Source: an uncultured Desulfovibrio sp.
Lineage (GTDB): Bacteria > Desulfobacterota > Desulfovibrionia > Desulfovibrionales > Desulfovibrionaceae
Direction: 5' to 3'
NCBI RefSeq assembly: GCF_902477725.1
Contig: NZ_CABSIF010000012.1
Coordinates: forward strand, 45,406 to 109,405
Length of the DNA stretch: 64,000 nucleotides
Shown piece by piece: positions 1 to 8,259 of the stretch; the first letter of the stretch is position 1, and each line of letters starts with the position of its first letter. The notes under the pieces are model-generated. The model had not been told where the DNA came from, ran no database searches, and was given only the letters and a program-made list of their open reading frames with translations. The position numbers and the translations under genes were made by a program.

Positions 1-317
1 GCAAATCCTCCAAGGCCCTCACGCCTGCAAGCGTCTACAGGACGCTTGAATTTCTGCTCAACCAGGGCCTTGTGCACAAGATCGGCTCACTCAATGCCTT
101 TGTGGCCTGCGCGCAAGCCTGCCAGGAGCCTCATGCGCCCGTGTTCATGCTGGTATGCCCCGGTTGCCGCAAGAGCCGGGAGGTAGACAATCCCGCGCTG
201 TATCAGACCATCTTTTCCACCATGCAGCAGCAGGGCTTTCAGCTTCAGGGCGACACGGTGGAACTGACCGGCATCTGCCCCCAGTGCGCGCAAATCGGTG
301 CGGAATTCGGCGCGTGA
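1..317 (+). CDS. Fur/Zur-family metal-responsive repressor, C-terminal part
   Basis: The gene is cut by the left edge of the window. The open frame runs from base 3 and ends at the TGA at 315-317. The visible part begins inside the winged helix, with TPASVYRTLEFLLNQGLVHK, the typical recognition-helix region of Fur-family proteins. It continues into the dimerisation domain with two CxxC pairs, CPGC and CPQC, which form the structural zinc site of this family. Fur-family proteins repress metal uptake or stress genes when loaded with metal. The metal sensed here cannot be decided because the N-terminal sensor residues are missing; the spacing resembles Zur-like proteins. The gene converges on the ech operon and is followed by a hairpin at 372-413. 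Confidence 0.85.
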   Translation, partial: KSSKALTPASVYRTLEFLLNQGLVHKIGSLNAFVACAQACQEPHAPVFMLVCPGCRKSREVDNPALYQTIFSTMQQQGFQLQGDTVELTGICPQCAQIGAEFGA

Positions 318-371
318 CGGATTAATACAGAGTATTGCGGTTCTGAGCCAGCGATAGCCCCGCAAACGCAA

Positions 372-413
372 AAGGCGGCGCGGTTCTCCATAACAGAAAA
401 AACGCGCCGCCTT
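372..413 (+). terminator. Hairpin downstream of the Fur-family gene
   Basis: An 11-base inverted repeat (372-382 with 403-413) encloses a 20-base loop containing an A run. It lies 55 bases after the stop codon of the Fur-family gene and probably terminates its transcript, although no clear U tract follows. Confidence 0.45.
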
Positions 414-489
414 GCCCTGTCCGGAAAACAGACGGGGTGAGAATGTTGGCAAAGTCAACTCAAGGGTAAATCAGAAAGCAAAGTTTGGT

Positions 490-523
490 AAAAGCGAAGG
501 GCCGTTGCAGGCCCTTCGCTTTT
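490..523 (-). terminator. Terminator of the ech operon
   Basis: A perfect 14-base stem (490-503 with 510-523) has a six-base loop. Its A and T flanks make it usable in both directions. It sits just after the stop codon of echF and closes the hydrogenase operon on the minus strand. Confidence 0.75.
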
Positions 524-527
524 TCAG

Positions 528-911
528 TTATTTTTCCGTGTCTTCCCCGCCCTTGGCCTCGGCCTTGGCTTTTTTGACGCGCGGGGTTCCGGTGCGGTGC
601 ACTACAAACTTGCTGATGGAAGGTTTGCGGTGCACTGGCTCCTGATGCAGACATTTTGTGGGGCATTTTTCCACACACGCGGAGCAGTACACGCACAGGA
701 AGGGATCATAATTCCACTTTCCGGCTTTTGCATCCACGGTAATAGCATCAGTTGGGCATACTCTTGCGCAGGAACTACAGAATATGCACTTTTCAACCTC
801 GTTGGTGATCACGCCGCGATAAGCGGGGAAGGGTTCGCGCTCTTCCAGAGGATACAGCCGCGTGGCTGGCTTGCCCGAAAGATTGCGCAGCACGTTTGGG
901 AGCATATACAT
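528..911 (-). CDS. echF: Ech hydrogenase subunit F, 2[4Fe-4S] ferredoxin
   Basis: This 127-residue polyferredoxin subunit is related to NuoI of complex I. Two cluster-binding motifs are visible, CIFCSSCARVCP and CVYCSACVEKCP, each with the CxxCxxCxxxCP pattern. In Ech hydrogenases this subunit passes electrons between a soluble ferredoxin and the cluster of the small subunit. It is the last gene of the operon, starting 3 bases after the echE stop. The C-terminal tail after the second motif is rich in Lys, Arg and Glu and is probably flexible. The identification rests on the cluster motifs plus the unbroken order echA to echF. Confidence 0.93.
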   Translation of the reverse strand: MYMLPNVLRNLSGKPATRLYPLEEREPFPAYRGVITNEVEKCIFCSSCARVCPTDAITVDAKAGKWNYDPFLCVYCSACVEKCPTKCLHQEPVHRKPSISKFVVHRTGTPRVKKAKAEAKGGEDTEK

Positions 912-914
912 GGG

Positions 915-1997
915 CTACCTCTCTGTGCAGGAGATGCACGGGTCGATACTCAGCACGATAACCGGCACGTCGGGCAGTTTGCAGCCCGGCAGCATGTGCA
1001 GCAGGGGCGGCACGTTGGCAAAGGTGGGCGTACGCACGCGCATGCGCTCCAGATTCTTGGTGCCGTTGGCCCGTATGTAATAGAACAGCTCGCCGCGGGG
1101 CTGCTCCACACGAAAGACCGATTCGCCCTCGGGGTTGCCAGTGACCTTTACGGTCAGCTCGCTTTCGGGCAGGCGGTTCAAGGCCTCGCGGATAAGCTCT
1201 ATGGAGTGCAGCACTTCATAAAAGCGTACCTTGGAGCGGGCGTAGCAGTCGCCATCATTCTCAACCACGGGAATGAAGTTGAGATCCTTGTAAGCGGCGT
1301 AGCCGTGCATGCGTTCGTCGATTTCCCAGCCGCTGCCGCGCAGGGTGGGGCCGGCAGCGCCAAGCAGGCGGGCATCGTCCTTGCTCAGGTAGCCGATGCC
1401 GCGCGTGCGTTCCTGCACGGTGTAGTCGTCAAGCATGGTGCGGGTAAGTTCGCGCATGCCCTTTTCCAGTTCATCCAGACGGCCATGCATCCAGCGTATC
1501 TGATCGGGGCTGAGGTCGCGGCGCACGCCGCCAACCACGTTGACCGAAAGGATAACGCGGTTGCCCGCCGTGGCTTCACAGATGTCCATGACATGCTCGC
1601 GGATGCGCCAGAACTGCTGGAACACGCTTTCGAAGCCAAACGAGTCGGCAAACAGGCCGAGCCACAGCATGTGGGAGTGTATCCGGTGCAGTTCTGACCA
1701 GATAACCCGCAAAAACTGCGCGCGCGGCGGCGCTGTAATGCCCATCATGTCTTCAATGGCGTTGCAGTAGCAGTTGGCATGAATGCACGAGCAGATGCCG
1801 CAGATGCGCTCGACCACAAAGACCATCTGATTGTAGTCCTTGAGCCGCACAAGGCTTTCAAGCCCGCGATGGACAAAACCAAGCTGGGGCACGGCCCCGA
1901 CCACGGTTTCATCTTCCACCACAAACTTGATGTGCAGCGGCTCGGGCAGTACGGGATGCTGCGGCCCGAAAGGAATCACGGTTGTGCGGTTGCTCAT
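915..1997 (-). CDS. echE: Ech hydrogenase large (catalytic) subunit E
   Basis: This is the 360-residue [NiFe] large subunit of a group 4 energy-converting hydrogenase, homologous to NuoD. The N-terminal nickel-ligand motif RICGICSCIHANC and the C-terminal motif DPCISC supply the four cysteines of the NiFe site. The protein ends only three residues after the last cysteine, so the C-terminal extension that a maturation endopeptidase removes in most [NiFe] hydrogenases is absent, as known for CooH-type enzymes. The start overlaps the echD stop by four bases (ATGA), which suggests translational coupling. The enzyme couples ferredoxin oxidation and H2 formation, or the reverse, to ion movement across the membrane. 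Confidence 0.95.
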   Translation of the reverse strand: MSNRTTVIPFGPQHPVLPEPLHIKFVVEDETVVGAVPQLGFVHRGLESLVRLKDYNQMVFVVERICGICSCIHANCYCNAIEDMMGITAPPRAQFLRVIWSELHRIHSHMLWLGLFADSFGFESVFQQFWRIREHVMDICEATAGNRVILSVNVVGGVRRDLSPDQIRWMHGRLDELEKGMRELTRTMLDDYTVQERTRGIGYLSKDDARLLGAAGPTLRGSGWEIDERMHGYAAYKDLNFIPVVENDGDCYARSKVRFYEVLHSIELIREALNRLPESELTVKVTGNPEGESVFRVEQPRGELFYYIRANGTKNLERMRVRTPTFANVPPLLHMLPGCKLPDVPVIVLSIDPCISCTER

Positions 1998-2470
1998 GCC
2001 TTCTCTCCTTTGGCCGTGTCATCCTTGGCGGCCTCGGCCTTGGCGGCAGGCCGCCGGACCGTGGTCATGGTAAAGTACGGCGCGTGGGTGACTTCGCCTT
2101 CCAGATACATGGCCCCCTGGTAATCCAGAGGCAGATCAGCAAAATGCACCCCGAACTGATCCTGCGTTTCGTTCTCAACGAGGACAGCACAGAAATATAC
2201 GGGCGTGATGCTGGGGATGGCGTCGTTCTTGTTCACATCCATGCGCAGATGCACCATGCCCTTGGCGTCAGTGGGTTCCCACACGCACAGCTCGGCGTTG
2301 TGGCGCAGGTCGGACATGGTGAGGTTTACGTCAAAGTGATAGAAAAGCCGCAGCGTGTTTTCGTCCATGACGGTCTGCGACATGGTCACAAAACGGTATT
2401 TGGCGTTGGCAAGCTGCTGCACTTCTGAAAGCAGCGTTTGCGGCGTCACTTCCTTGGCTTCAAAAAACAT
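1994..2470 (-). CDS. echD: Ech hydrogenase subunit D (NuoC-like)
   Basis: This 158-residue protein lies between the small and large hydrogenase subunit genes, the position of EchD, the soluble subunit that resembles the 30-kDa NuoC subunit of complex I. It has no cysteine motif and no membrane segment, as expected. The C-terminal 25 residues are rich in Ala, Lys and Asp and are low complexity. It overlaps echE by four bases and follows echC by 18 bases. The assignment relies partly on gene order, because this subunit is the least conserved of the complex. Confidence 0.88.
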   Translation of the reverse strand: MFFEAKEVTPQTLLSEVQQLANAKYRFVTMSQTVMDENTLRLFYHFDVNLTMSDLRHNAELCVWEPTDAKGMVHLRMDVNKNDAIPSITPVYFCAVLVENETQDQFGVHFADLPLDYQGAMYLEGEVTHAPYFTMTTVRRPAAKAEAAKDDTAKGEKA

Positions 2471-2488
2471 GGCTCTATCCTTTCCGGG

Positions 2489-3049
2489 TTAACCCGCGTT
2501 TTGCTGTGGCTTGTCGGGGGCTTCTTCCGGCGCGGACTCCGCCTGCGGCGTCATGTCGGGAGTGCCGTCCTCATCGCCCGGCATAAAGGTGGGCACAGGC
2601 TCGGGGCCAAGGCCCATCTTGGCCTTGAGCACGCCAAGGGCCTGCACCACGCCGTCAATGATGGCCTCGGGTTTGGGCGGGCATCCGGGCACGAACACAT
2701 CAACAGGAATGATGTTGTACGCGCCGTTCAGCACATTATAGGTATCCTTGAACACGCCCCCGGAAAGGTTGCAGGCTCCGATGGAAACCACGGCCTTGGG
2801 CGAAGGCATCTGTTCGTATATCTGCTTGAGCACATGCTGGTTGCGGTGGTTCACCGTGCCTGTAACCAGCAGCACGTCGGCATGCTTGGGGTTGCCCGCG
2901 TTGACCACCCCGAAACGTTCTACGTCATACATGGGCGTCAGACAGGCCAGCACCTCGATGTCGCAGCCGTTGCAGGAACCGCAGTCAAAATGAACTATCC
3001 ACGGAGACTTCAGGCGGCTCCGCTTGATCATATTGTCGACGAAACCCAT
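2489..3049 (-). CDS. echC: Ech hydrogenase small subunit C
   Basis: This 186-residue small subunit is related to NuoB and carries one proximal [4Fe-4S] cluster. The ligands are visible in CGSCNGCDIE near the N-terminus, GAC in the middle and PGCPP towards the end. It contacts the large subunit and hands electrons from the ferredoxin subunit to the NiFe centre. The last 35 residues are rich in Pro and acidic residues and extend past the conserved NuoB fold. It starts 12 bases after echB within the same operon. Confidence 0.95.
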   Translation of the reverse strand: MGFVDNMIKRSRLKSPWIVHFDCGSCNGCDIEVLACLTPMYDVERFGVVNAGNPKHADVLLVTGTVNHRNQHVLKQIYEQMPSPKAVVSIGACNLSGGVFKDTYNVLNGAYNIIPVDVFVPGCPPKPEAIIDGVVQALGVLKAKMGLGPEPVPTFMPGDEDGTPDMTPQAESAPEEAPDKPQQNAG

Positions 3050-3061
3050 ATTCCGGCCTCC

Positions 3062-3913
3062 TTACGCCACGTACAGCCATAAAAGATTAACCAGGGCCAG
3101 GCCCATGCCGAGCAGCAGAGACTTCTTTTGCACCATCCACTGCCACGTCAGACGGGCGGTGATGTTGTCGATAAGAATTTCCGTGAACAGTGAGGCGCCC
3201 ACAAGAACGGCCATTCCCACACAGCTGGTGTGCCAGAACATGGCGCACAGCCCAAGAATAAGCACAAGGTCAAACCAGTGGGCAATTTCAATCAGCGCAA
3301 GGTACGGGCCGGAATATTCGGTCTGCACGCCGCGCACCAGTTCCTGGTGGCCGTGGTGGCAGGCCGCGATATCAAAGGGCGACTTGCGCAGTTTGATTGT
3401 CAGGGCGTAACCCAACGCCAGAAACAGCAGGGGCATCTTGAGCAGCAACGGCTGCTCGAGATGGAACACTGCGGCAATGGAGAACGAGCCCGTGCACATG
3501 GCAAAGCCAACGAACACCAGGATCAGAATAGGCTCATAGGCAAGCATGAGCAACAGCTCGCGCTGCGCGCCCACGTTGCTGTAGGGCGAAGGCACGCATA
3601 TAGCGCCAACCACCTGAAACACCGCGCCCACTGTGAGCACGAAGAACAGCAGTAGCAAATCCCCGCCCATGAAGAAAATCAGCAAGGCAAGCGCCGATGA
3701 AATCAGCGTGATATACGCGCTGAACACCAGCCATGCGTTGGTAACCTGGGGCTGTTTGCCCAGCAGTTTGAGGATGTCGTAAAAGGGCTGGAGCAGTGGC
3801 GGACCAATGCGCGACTGAAGACGCGCCGTGATCCGGCGATCCAGACCGGTAAGCAGGCCGCCCACCAGGGGCGACAGGATCAACCCGCCGATAGCGCTGA
3901 AGATGGTGAGCAT
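3062..3913 (-). CDS. echB: Ech hydrogenase membrane subunit B (NuoH-like)
   Basis: This 283-residue integral membrane protein is homologous to NuoH/HyfC. The N-terminal part contains the family pattern GLDRRITARLQSRIGPP followed by PFYDILKL, which forms the interface with the hydrophilic arm. Several hydrophobic helices follow. Its start codon overlaps the echA stop by one base (TAATG), which favours coupled translation. The subunit connects the electron-transfer arm to the ion-translocating antiporter-like subunit EchA. Confidence 0.94.
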   Translation of the reverse strand: MLTIFSAIGGLILSPLVGGLLTGLDRRITARLQSRIGPPLLQPFYDILKLLGKQPQVTNAWLVFSAYITLISSALALLIFFMGGDLLLLFFVLTVGAVFQVVGAICVPSPYSNVGAQRELLLMLAYEPILILVFVGFAMCTGSFSIAAVFHLEQPLLLKMPLLFLALGYALTIKLRKSPFDIAACHHGHQELVRGVQTEYSGPYLALIEIAHWFDLVLILGLCAMFWHTSCVGMAVLVGASLFTEILIDNITARLTWQWMVQKKSLLLGMGLALVNLLWLYVA

Positions 3914-5868
3914 TACAGCAGACCTCCTACCAGAACGACCAGGAATGCGATGGAAATCATGTCGATAGCCCGCGTGATCTTGCTCTCGCCGAAATACTGG
4001 CAGAGATAGAAGTTGGATACGCGCACTGGCTCAAACACATTCATGGGACCCTTGAAGCCCACCACGCCGTCCTTTTCTGCCGCCAGGCCCGAAAAATACG
4101 GCTGCGCATGGGCAGACTCAGGTGTTCTGCGGGATTCTCGCCATGCAAACCACACGCCCAAGCCAAGAAGAATGAACAGCAGATAAATCCACACATACCC
4201 TTCTGCGCTGGTCAGGGTTGCGCCGGGAATAAAGCCTTCAGTCTGCAAGTTAAAGCGCGCGTAAACACCCGAAACAGAAGGCTCCACAAAGGTCTTCAGC
4301 ACCAGGGGTGAAATGAACGAAAACACCACGGCAAGCCCGCACAGCGAACGCAGCGCAAACATGACCGAGGGCTTGGGATTACCGTGAGCCGCATGCTCGT
4401 GCATCTTGGAAGACGACACCAGCACACCGGCCCAGCGCGCCCAGAAGAGCACGGTAAAGGCCGAGCCAAGCGCCACAAAGAAGACGATGGGCGTCATGGC
4501 CTGAGTGGCGCGTGCAATGGCTTCTATGGCCATCCACTTGCCTATGAGCATGCCAAAAGGCGGCAGCATCATGGTGAAGATGCCGATCACAGTGATAATG
4601 GCTGTGCGGGGCATTATACCGTAAAGGCCGCGCATGTCTTCGATATCGCGCGAACCAATGCGCTGTTCAATGGCGCCGACGCACATGAACAACAGGCCCT
4701 TGGATACGGAGTGGTAAATGATGATGGTCGTTGCCGCCATCATGGATGCAGCGGTATTGATGCCCACACAGGCGATGATCAGCCCGAGGTTGGCGATTGT
4801 GGAATACGCCAGAACCTTTTTTGCATTACTTTGACTGACCGCAAGAATACATGTGGCCACAAAGGTAAACGCGCCGAACAGGGCCACGATGGTGGACATG
4901 GTGGTTCCCGCAAAGGCCGGAGCCATGCGCAACAGCAGGTAGGTGCCCGCCTTGACCATGGTAGCCGAGTGCAACAGGGCCGAAACTGGCGTTGGCGCAA
5001 CCATTGCGCCGCACAGCCAGCTCTCGAAAGGAACCTGCGCCGACTTGGTAAAGGCCGCCAGACAGAAGAACGCAAAGGGCAAGAGAATGGCCGTGTTCTT
5101 TACGTCTATCGAGGTCATCTTTTGCAGCACGAGCTCGGTCGAAAGCGTGCCAAGGCTTTTCTGAATAAACAGCATGGCCGAAACAAAGGCCAGACCGCCC
5201 AGAACGTTCATCCACAATGCGCGCTGGGCATTGGCCTTGGCCTCGTCTGTCTGGTCATGCCCTATGAGCATGAAGGAACACAACGTTGTGATTTCCCAGA
5301 ACAGGAACATCCATGAAAGGTTGTTGCAGAGCACCAGGCCGTTCATGGCGCCAAGGAAGCAGAAAATAATGGCAAAAAATCTGGGCTGGCGCGAAACACG
5401 CAGATGCAGATGCTCTTCGTGCAGATCCATGTAGCCCATGCCGTAAATGGTAATAAGCCCGCCGACCACGCTGATGATGATCACCATGATGAGCGACAGG
5501 CCGTCTGCCACAAAGGCAGTGATGGGCACTTCATGCCCGGGAAGAACAAATTTAAGGTATAACAGACCAATCAGTTGCAGCAGGGTCATGCCCATAATCA
5601 GGCGGCTGCCCAGCTTCCAACCTATGCCAAGAATGTAAACCAGCAACAGCAAGTCCAGCACGCTGAACACAGAATCGGCAGACAGACCAAATATGGTGTC
5701 TATCTCAAGCCGAAAAGCGCCGTTCGCTCCCAGGATCACGGCTGCCACCGCCATGACTGTGACCGCTGCAGGCACTATCAACTTGCGAGCGCTGCTGCTT
5801 TGCGTGAAATACAGCACAAGCGCCATAATAAACGGCAGTGCTACACAACAAAAAACAAGTGTACTCAT
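3913..5868 (-). CDS. echA: Ech hydrogenase antiporter-like subunit A (NuoL-like)
   Basis: This 651-residue polytopic membrane protein belongs to the NuoL/MrpA proton-conducting family. The central region holds the conserved FLFWEITTLCSFMLIGH segment and the TKSAQVPFESWLCGAMVAPTP stretch (shown here as two overlapping motifs, TKSAQVPFESWL and GAMVAPTP), including the helix-breaking proline and the lysine and glutamate of the proton channel. It is the first gene of the operon. Upstream is a long AT-rich region, and an AAAGAAG stretch precedes the ATG. EchA is thought to move H+ or Na+ across the cytoplasmic membrane, driven by ferredoxin-dependent hydrogen chemistry. Confidence 0.94.
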   Translation of the reverse strand: MSTLVFCCVALPFIMALVLYFTQSSSARKLIVPAAVTVMAVAAVILGANGAFRLEIDTIFGLSADSVFSVLDLLLLVYILGIGWKLGSRLIMGMTLLQLIGLLYLKFVLPGHEVPITAFVADGLSLIMVIIISVVGGLITIYGMGYMDLHEEHLHLRVSRQPRFFAIIFCFLGAMNGLVLCNNLSWMFLFWEITTLCSFMLIGHDQTDEAKANAQRALWMNVLGGLAFVSAMLFIQKSLGTLSTELVLQKMTSIDVKNTAILLPFAFFCLAAFTKSAQVPFESWLCGAMVAPTPVSALLHSATMVKAGTYLLLRMAPAFAGTTMSTIVALFGAFTFVATCILAVSQSNAKKVLAYSTIANLGLIIACVGINTAASMMAATTIIIYHSVSKGLLFMCVGAIEQRIGSRDIEDMRGLYGIMPRTAIITVIGIFTMMLPPFGMLIGKWMAIEAIARATQAMTPIVFFVALGSAFTVLFWARWAGVLVSSSKMHEHAAHGNPKPSVMFALRSLCGLAVVFSFISPLVLKTFVEPSVSGVYARFNLQTEGFIPGATLTSAEGYVWIYLLFILLGLGVWFAWRESRRTPESAHAQPYFSGLAAEKDGVVGFKGPMNVFEPVRVSNFYLCQYFGESKITRAIDMISIAFLVVLVGGLL

Positions 5869-6246
5869 CTTCTTTGCCCCACTACATTGCGAGTTGTGAA
5901 AAACTTCACTCTTGATAACTTCCTCACAACATAAAAAAACTGCCCCCCTCCTTACATTCTTTGCACATATTATTTTTATTAGAGTTAATCTATGTACATT
6001 TTTGCGTCAACATATTTGATTAATTTGCCCACATTGATTACTCAAAGAATGATTCTTAGCAAAACGCTAATATTTTAACACTCTGATTTATGGCCCAATC
6101 GCCAATCGGCAAAACAGCCGTGTTTTTCTGCTCAAGACGATGGTTTCTAGAAAACGCAGGCAGAACCTGACCAGATTACTTTTTAGAGCAACTAGCGGGG
6201 ATAACAGATAGCGGCGGGGGCTGTGGGCTGCACCCCCCAAAAAACA
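5869..6246 (-). other. AT-rich upstream region of the ech operon
   Basis: No gene is visible in this stretch. Its centre (about 5930-6080) is strongly AT-rich, and it must hold the ech promoter on the minus strand. A TTGACG element lies at about 6006-6011 on that strand, but no convincing -10 box is found at the right distance, so I do not mark a promoter. A purine-rich AAGGAGGGGGG-like tract near 5943-5953 is too far from the echA start to be its ribosome site. Confidence 0.5.
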
Positions 6247-6305
6247 CAAGCGCCCTTGCGGCACAGCCATGCGAAAAACATGACCTTGTGCTGCAAGGGC
6301 GCTTG
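6247..6305 (-). terminator. Hairpin downstream of argF
   Basis: A long inverted repeat of 19 bases per arm (6247-6265 with 6287-6305, one mismatch) lies 69 bases after the argF stop codon. Its size and position suggest that it ends the argF transcript. Confidence 0.6.
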
Positions 6306-6373
6306 CTGCCAGCCGTAACGGCTGGCTCAAACAGATGCACTCTCCCCCGGTCGGAGCCGGAGGGGATATGGGA

Positions 6374-7396
6374 TCAGGCGTTGAACACCAGAGGGCCTTC
6401 AGCCATGGTGGCGACCATGACGGCCTTGATGGTGTGCAGGCGGTTTTCCGCCTCTTCAAAAGCCATGTTGCGCGGCGATTCAAAGACTTCATCGCTCACT
6501 TCCATGCATTCAATGCCAAAGCGCTGATAAATGTCTTCGCCAACTGCGGTATCACGGTTATGGAAGCTCGGCAGACAATGCAAAAACTTGCATTGGGGAT
6601 TGCCCGTCAGTTCCATTGCTGCTGCGTCCACGCGATACGGCGTCAACAGATCAATGCGCTCTTTCCATACGGAATCAGGCTCGCCCATGGACACCCAGAC
6701 ATCAGTGGAGAGAAAATCGCAGTCTTTAACGCCTTCGGCCACGCTTTCCGTGCGCATAATGTGCGCGCCAGTGCTCTTGGCTATGTGGAGGGCCAGTTCA
6801 AAAACTTCGTCCGATGTCCACAAAGCCCTGGGAGCAACAGAACGGAAATCCAGCCCAAGCAGGGCCGAACCAACCATCAGGGAATTGCCCATATTATAAC
6901 GTGCATCCCCAAGATATGCCAGCGTTTGTTGATTCAAAGGTTTTTCGCAGCACTCGCGCATGGTCAGCATGTCGGCCAGAAACTGCGTGGGGTGCCATTC
7001 GTTGGTGAGGCCGTTCCACACCGGCACGCCAGCGTGTTCTGCCAGAGCCTCTACCCTCGCCTGTTCATAACCGCGATACTCAATACCATCATAAAAGCGG
7101 GAAAGCACGCGGGCGGTATCGGCCATGGATTCCTTTTTGCCCATCTGCGAGCCGGAGGGGCCAAGATAGGTCACGCGCGCGCCCTGATCATAGGCTGCCA
7201 CTTCAAAAGAACAGCGGGTACGCGTGGAATCCTTTTCAAAAAGGATGACAATATTTCTGTCTTGCAGAAACTTCGGCTCGCGCCGGACCTTTTTGGCCTG
7301 CTTGAGCTGGGCCGCCAGATCCAGCAGATACGTGAGGTCTTCCGGCGTGAAGTCTATTTCTTTCAGAAAATCCCGGTGATACAGCCTGTTGCTCAT
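6374..7396 (-). CDS. argF: Ornithine carbamoyltransferase
   Basis: This 340-residue enzyme transfers the carbamoyl group from carbamoyl phosphate to ornithine, giving citrulline in arginine synthesis. The carbamoyl-phosphate loop is seen as STRTRCSFE near residue 55, the GPSGSQMGKKES stretch follows, and the ornithine-side motif HCLPSFHN is near the C-terminus. Length and motifs match the OTCase family rather than aspartate carbamoyltransferase. An argA-like acetyltransferase lies 60 bases upstream on the same strand, which supports an anabolic rather than a catabolic role. Confidence 0.95.
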   Translation of the reverse strand: MSNRLYHRDFLKEIDFTPEDLTYLLDLAAQLKQAKKVRREPKFLQDRNIVILFEKDSTRTRCSFEVAAYDQGARVTYLGPSGSQMGKKESMADTARVLSRFYDGIEYRGYEQARVEALAEHAGVPVWNGLTNEWHPTQFLADMLTMRECCEKPLNQQTLAYLGDARYNMGNSLMVGSALLGLDFRSVAPRALWTSDEVFELALHIAKSTGAHIMRTESVAEGVKDCDFLSTDVWVSMGEPDSVWKERIDLLTPYRVDAAAMELTGNPQCKFLHCLPSFHNRDTAVGEDIYQRFGIECMEVSDEVFESPRNMAFEEAENRLHTIKAVMVATMAEGPLVFNA

Positions 7397-7456
7397 GACG
7401 CATTCCCACCCTTTGCAGACAGTGTGAATCCCTGCGATTATATCGCAGGTTGAAAA

Positions 7457-8005
7457 CTATAATTCGAGTATCATTCCAATTTCGTCACAGCAGTAAAACT
7501 TGGGACATTTACTGCATTCAACCCACACAATGGCGGGCATGTCATCGCGTTTAAACTCGCTGAAGCCGCACTTGGAAAAAAACGGTGCAGCCAGCGTAAA
7601 GGCAAAAACCCTCGGCAAGCCGAGACCACGGCATCGGTCAACCAGCGCGGCCACCAGCCTTTTGCCGAAGCCCTGCGCCTGACACAGGGGGTGAACCGCC
7701 ACCGACCGAATTTCCGCCAAGTCTTCCCACAGCACATGCACAGCGCCGCAGGCCACCACAACCTCATGCCCGTCGTCAGCCGAGGGAGCCGTGGCAACCA
7801 TGTAGTCCTGAATATGCTGATAGAGATACTGCGGCCCGCGCGCCAGCATGACGTTGGACGACGCATAGTGGTTGATAAGCGCAGACATGCCGTGCACGTC
7901 GCGTACCGTGGCCGAACGGATGACCAGCGCTGAAAGGTTTTCTACGCGAACATCCTGAACAAGAGGTTTGTCTTCTACGCCAACGCGTGGAACGGCAATG
8001 GGCAT
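7457..8005 (-). CDS. argA: Short-form N-acetylglutamate synthase-like GNAT acetyltransferase
   Basis: This 182-residue GNAT protein has the acetyl-CoA loop in EIRSVAVHPLCQAQGFGKRL (Q/R-x-x-G-x-G/A type) and a C-terminal cysteine cluster, ECSKCPKFYCCDE. A similar tail is known from the short ArgA-type N-acetylglutamate synthases of delta-proteobacteria. The frame stays open far upstream to 8275, but similarity begins after the ATG at 8005, and the longer form would overlap the divergent gene's upstream region. It lies immediately upstream of argF in the same direction, fitting the first step of arginine synthesis. An unrelated GNAT function is possible but less likely. Confidence 0.75.
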   Translation of the reverse strand: MPIAVPRVGVEDKPLVQDVRVENLSALVIRSATVRDVHGMSALINHYASSNVMLARGPQYLYQHIQDYMVATAPSADDGHEVVVACGAVHVLWEDLAEIRSVAVHPLCQAQGFGKRLVAALVDRCRGLGLPRVFAFTLAAPFFSKCGFSEFKRDDMPAIVWVECSKCPKFYCCDEIGMILEL

Positions 8006-8259
8006 TATACGCCTCGATATCTGGATTACGCTCCGCCCATGACAGGGAAGAAGCCGAAAAAGGTTACGTACAAAGCAGCCAGAGCCAAACTCTGCCGCAA
8101 AGAATAACCATAATAACAAGCTCCGCGCTGTGCAAGCAATTACGGCCCGCGAGGTGGGCAAAATTTGCACTGGCGCAGGGCCTGCAGCCTTTACGCATGC
8201 AAATCGGCGTTGCCCGCGCAGGCCTTTATGGCTATGGTACCCCCCATCAAGGAGAACGC

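Noticed and set aside
597..1697. Long plus-strand open frame of 366 codons
   Set aside because: It is antisense to echE and echF, its translation is unrelated to any family, and the minus-strand proteins carry clear hydrogenase motifs.
4384..5316. Plus-strand frame of 310 codons inside echA
   Set aside because: It is the shadow of a long hydrophobic gene, with His- and Arg-rich translation and no motif.
528..5868. Assignment of the operon to NADH dehydrogenase (complex I)
   Set aside because: The large subunit retains both nickel-binding CxxC motifs, which complex I NuoD lacks, and only six subunits are present.
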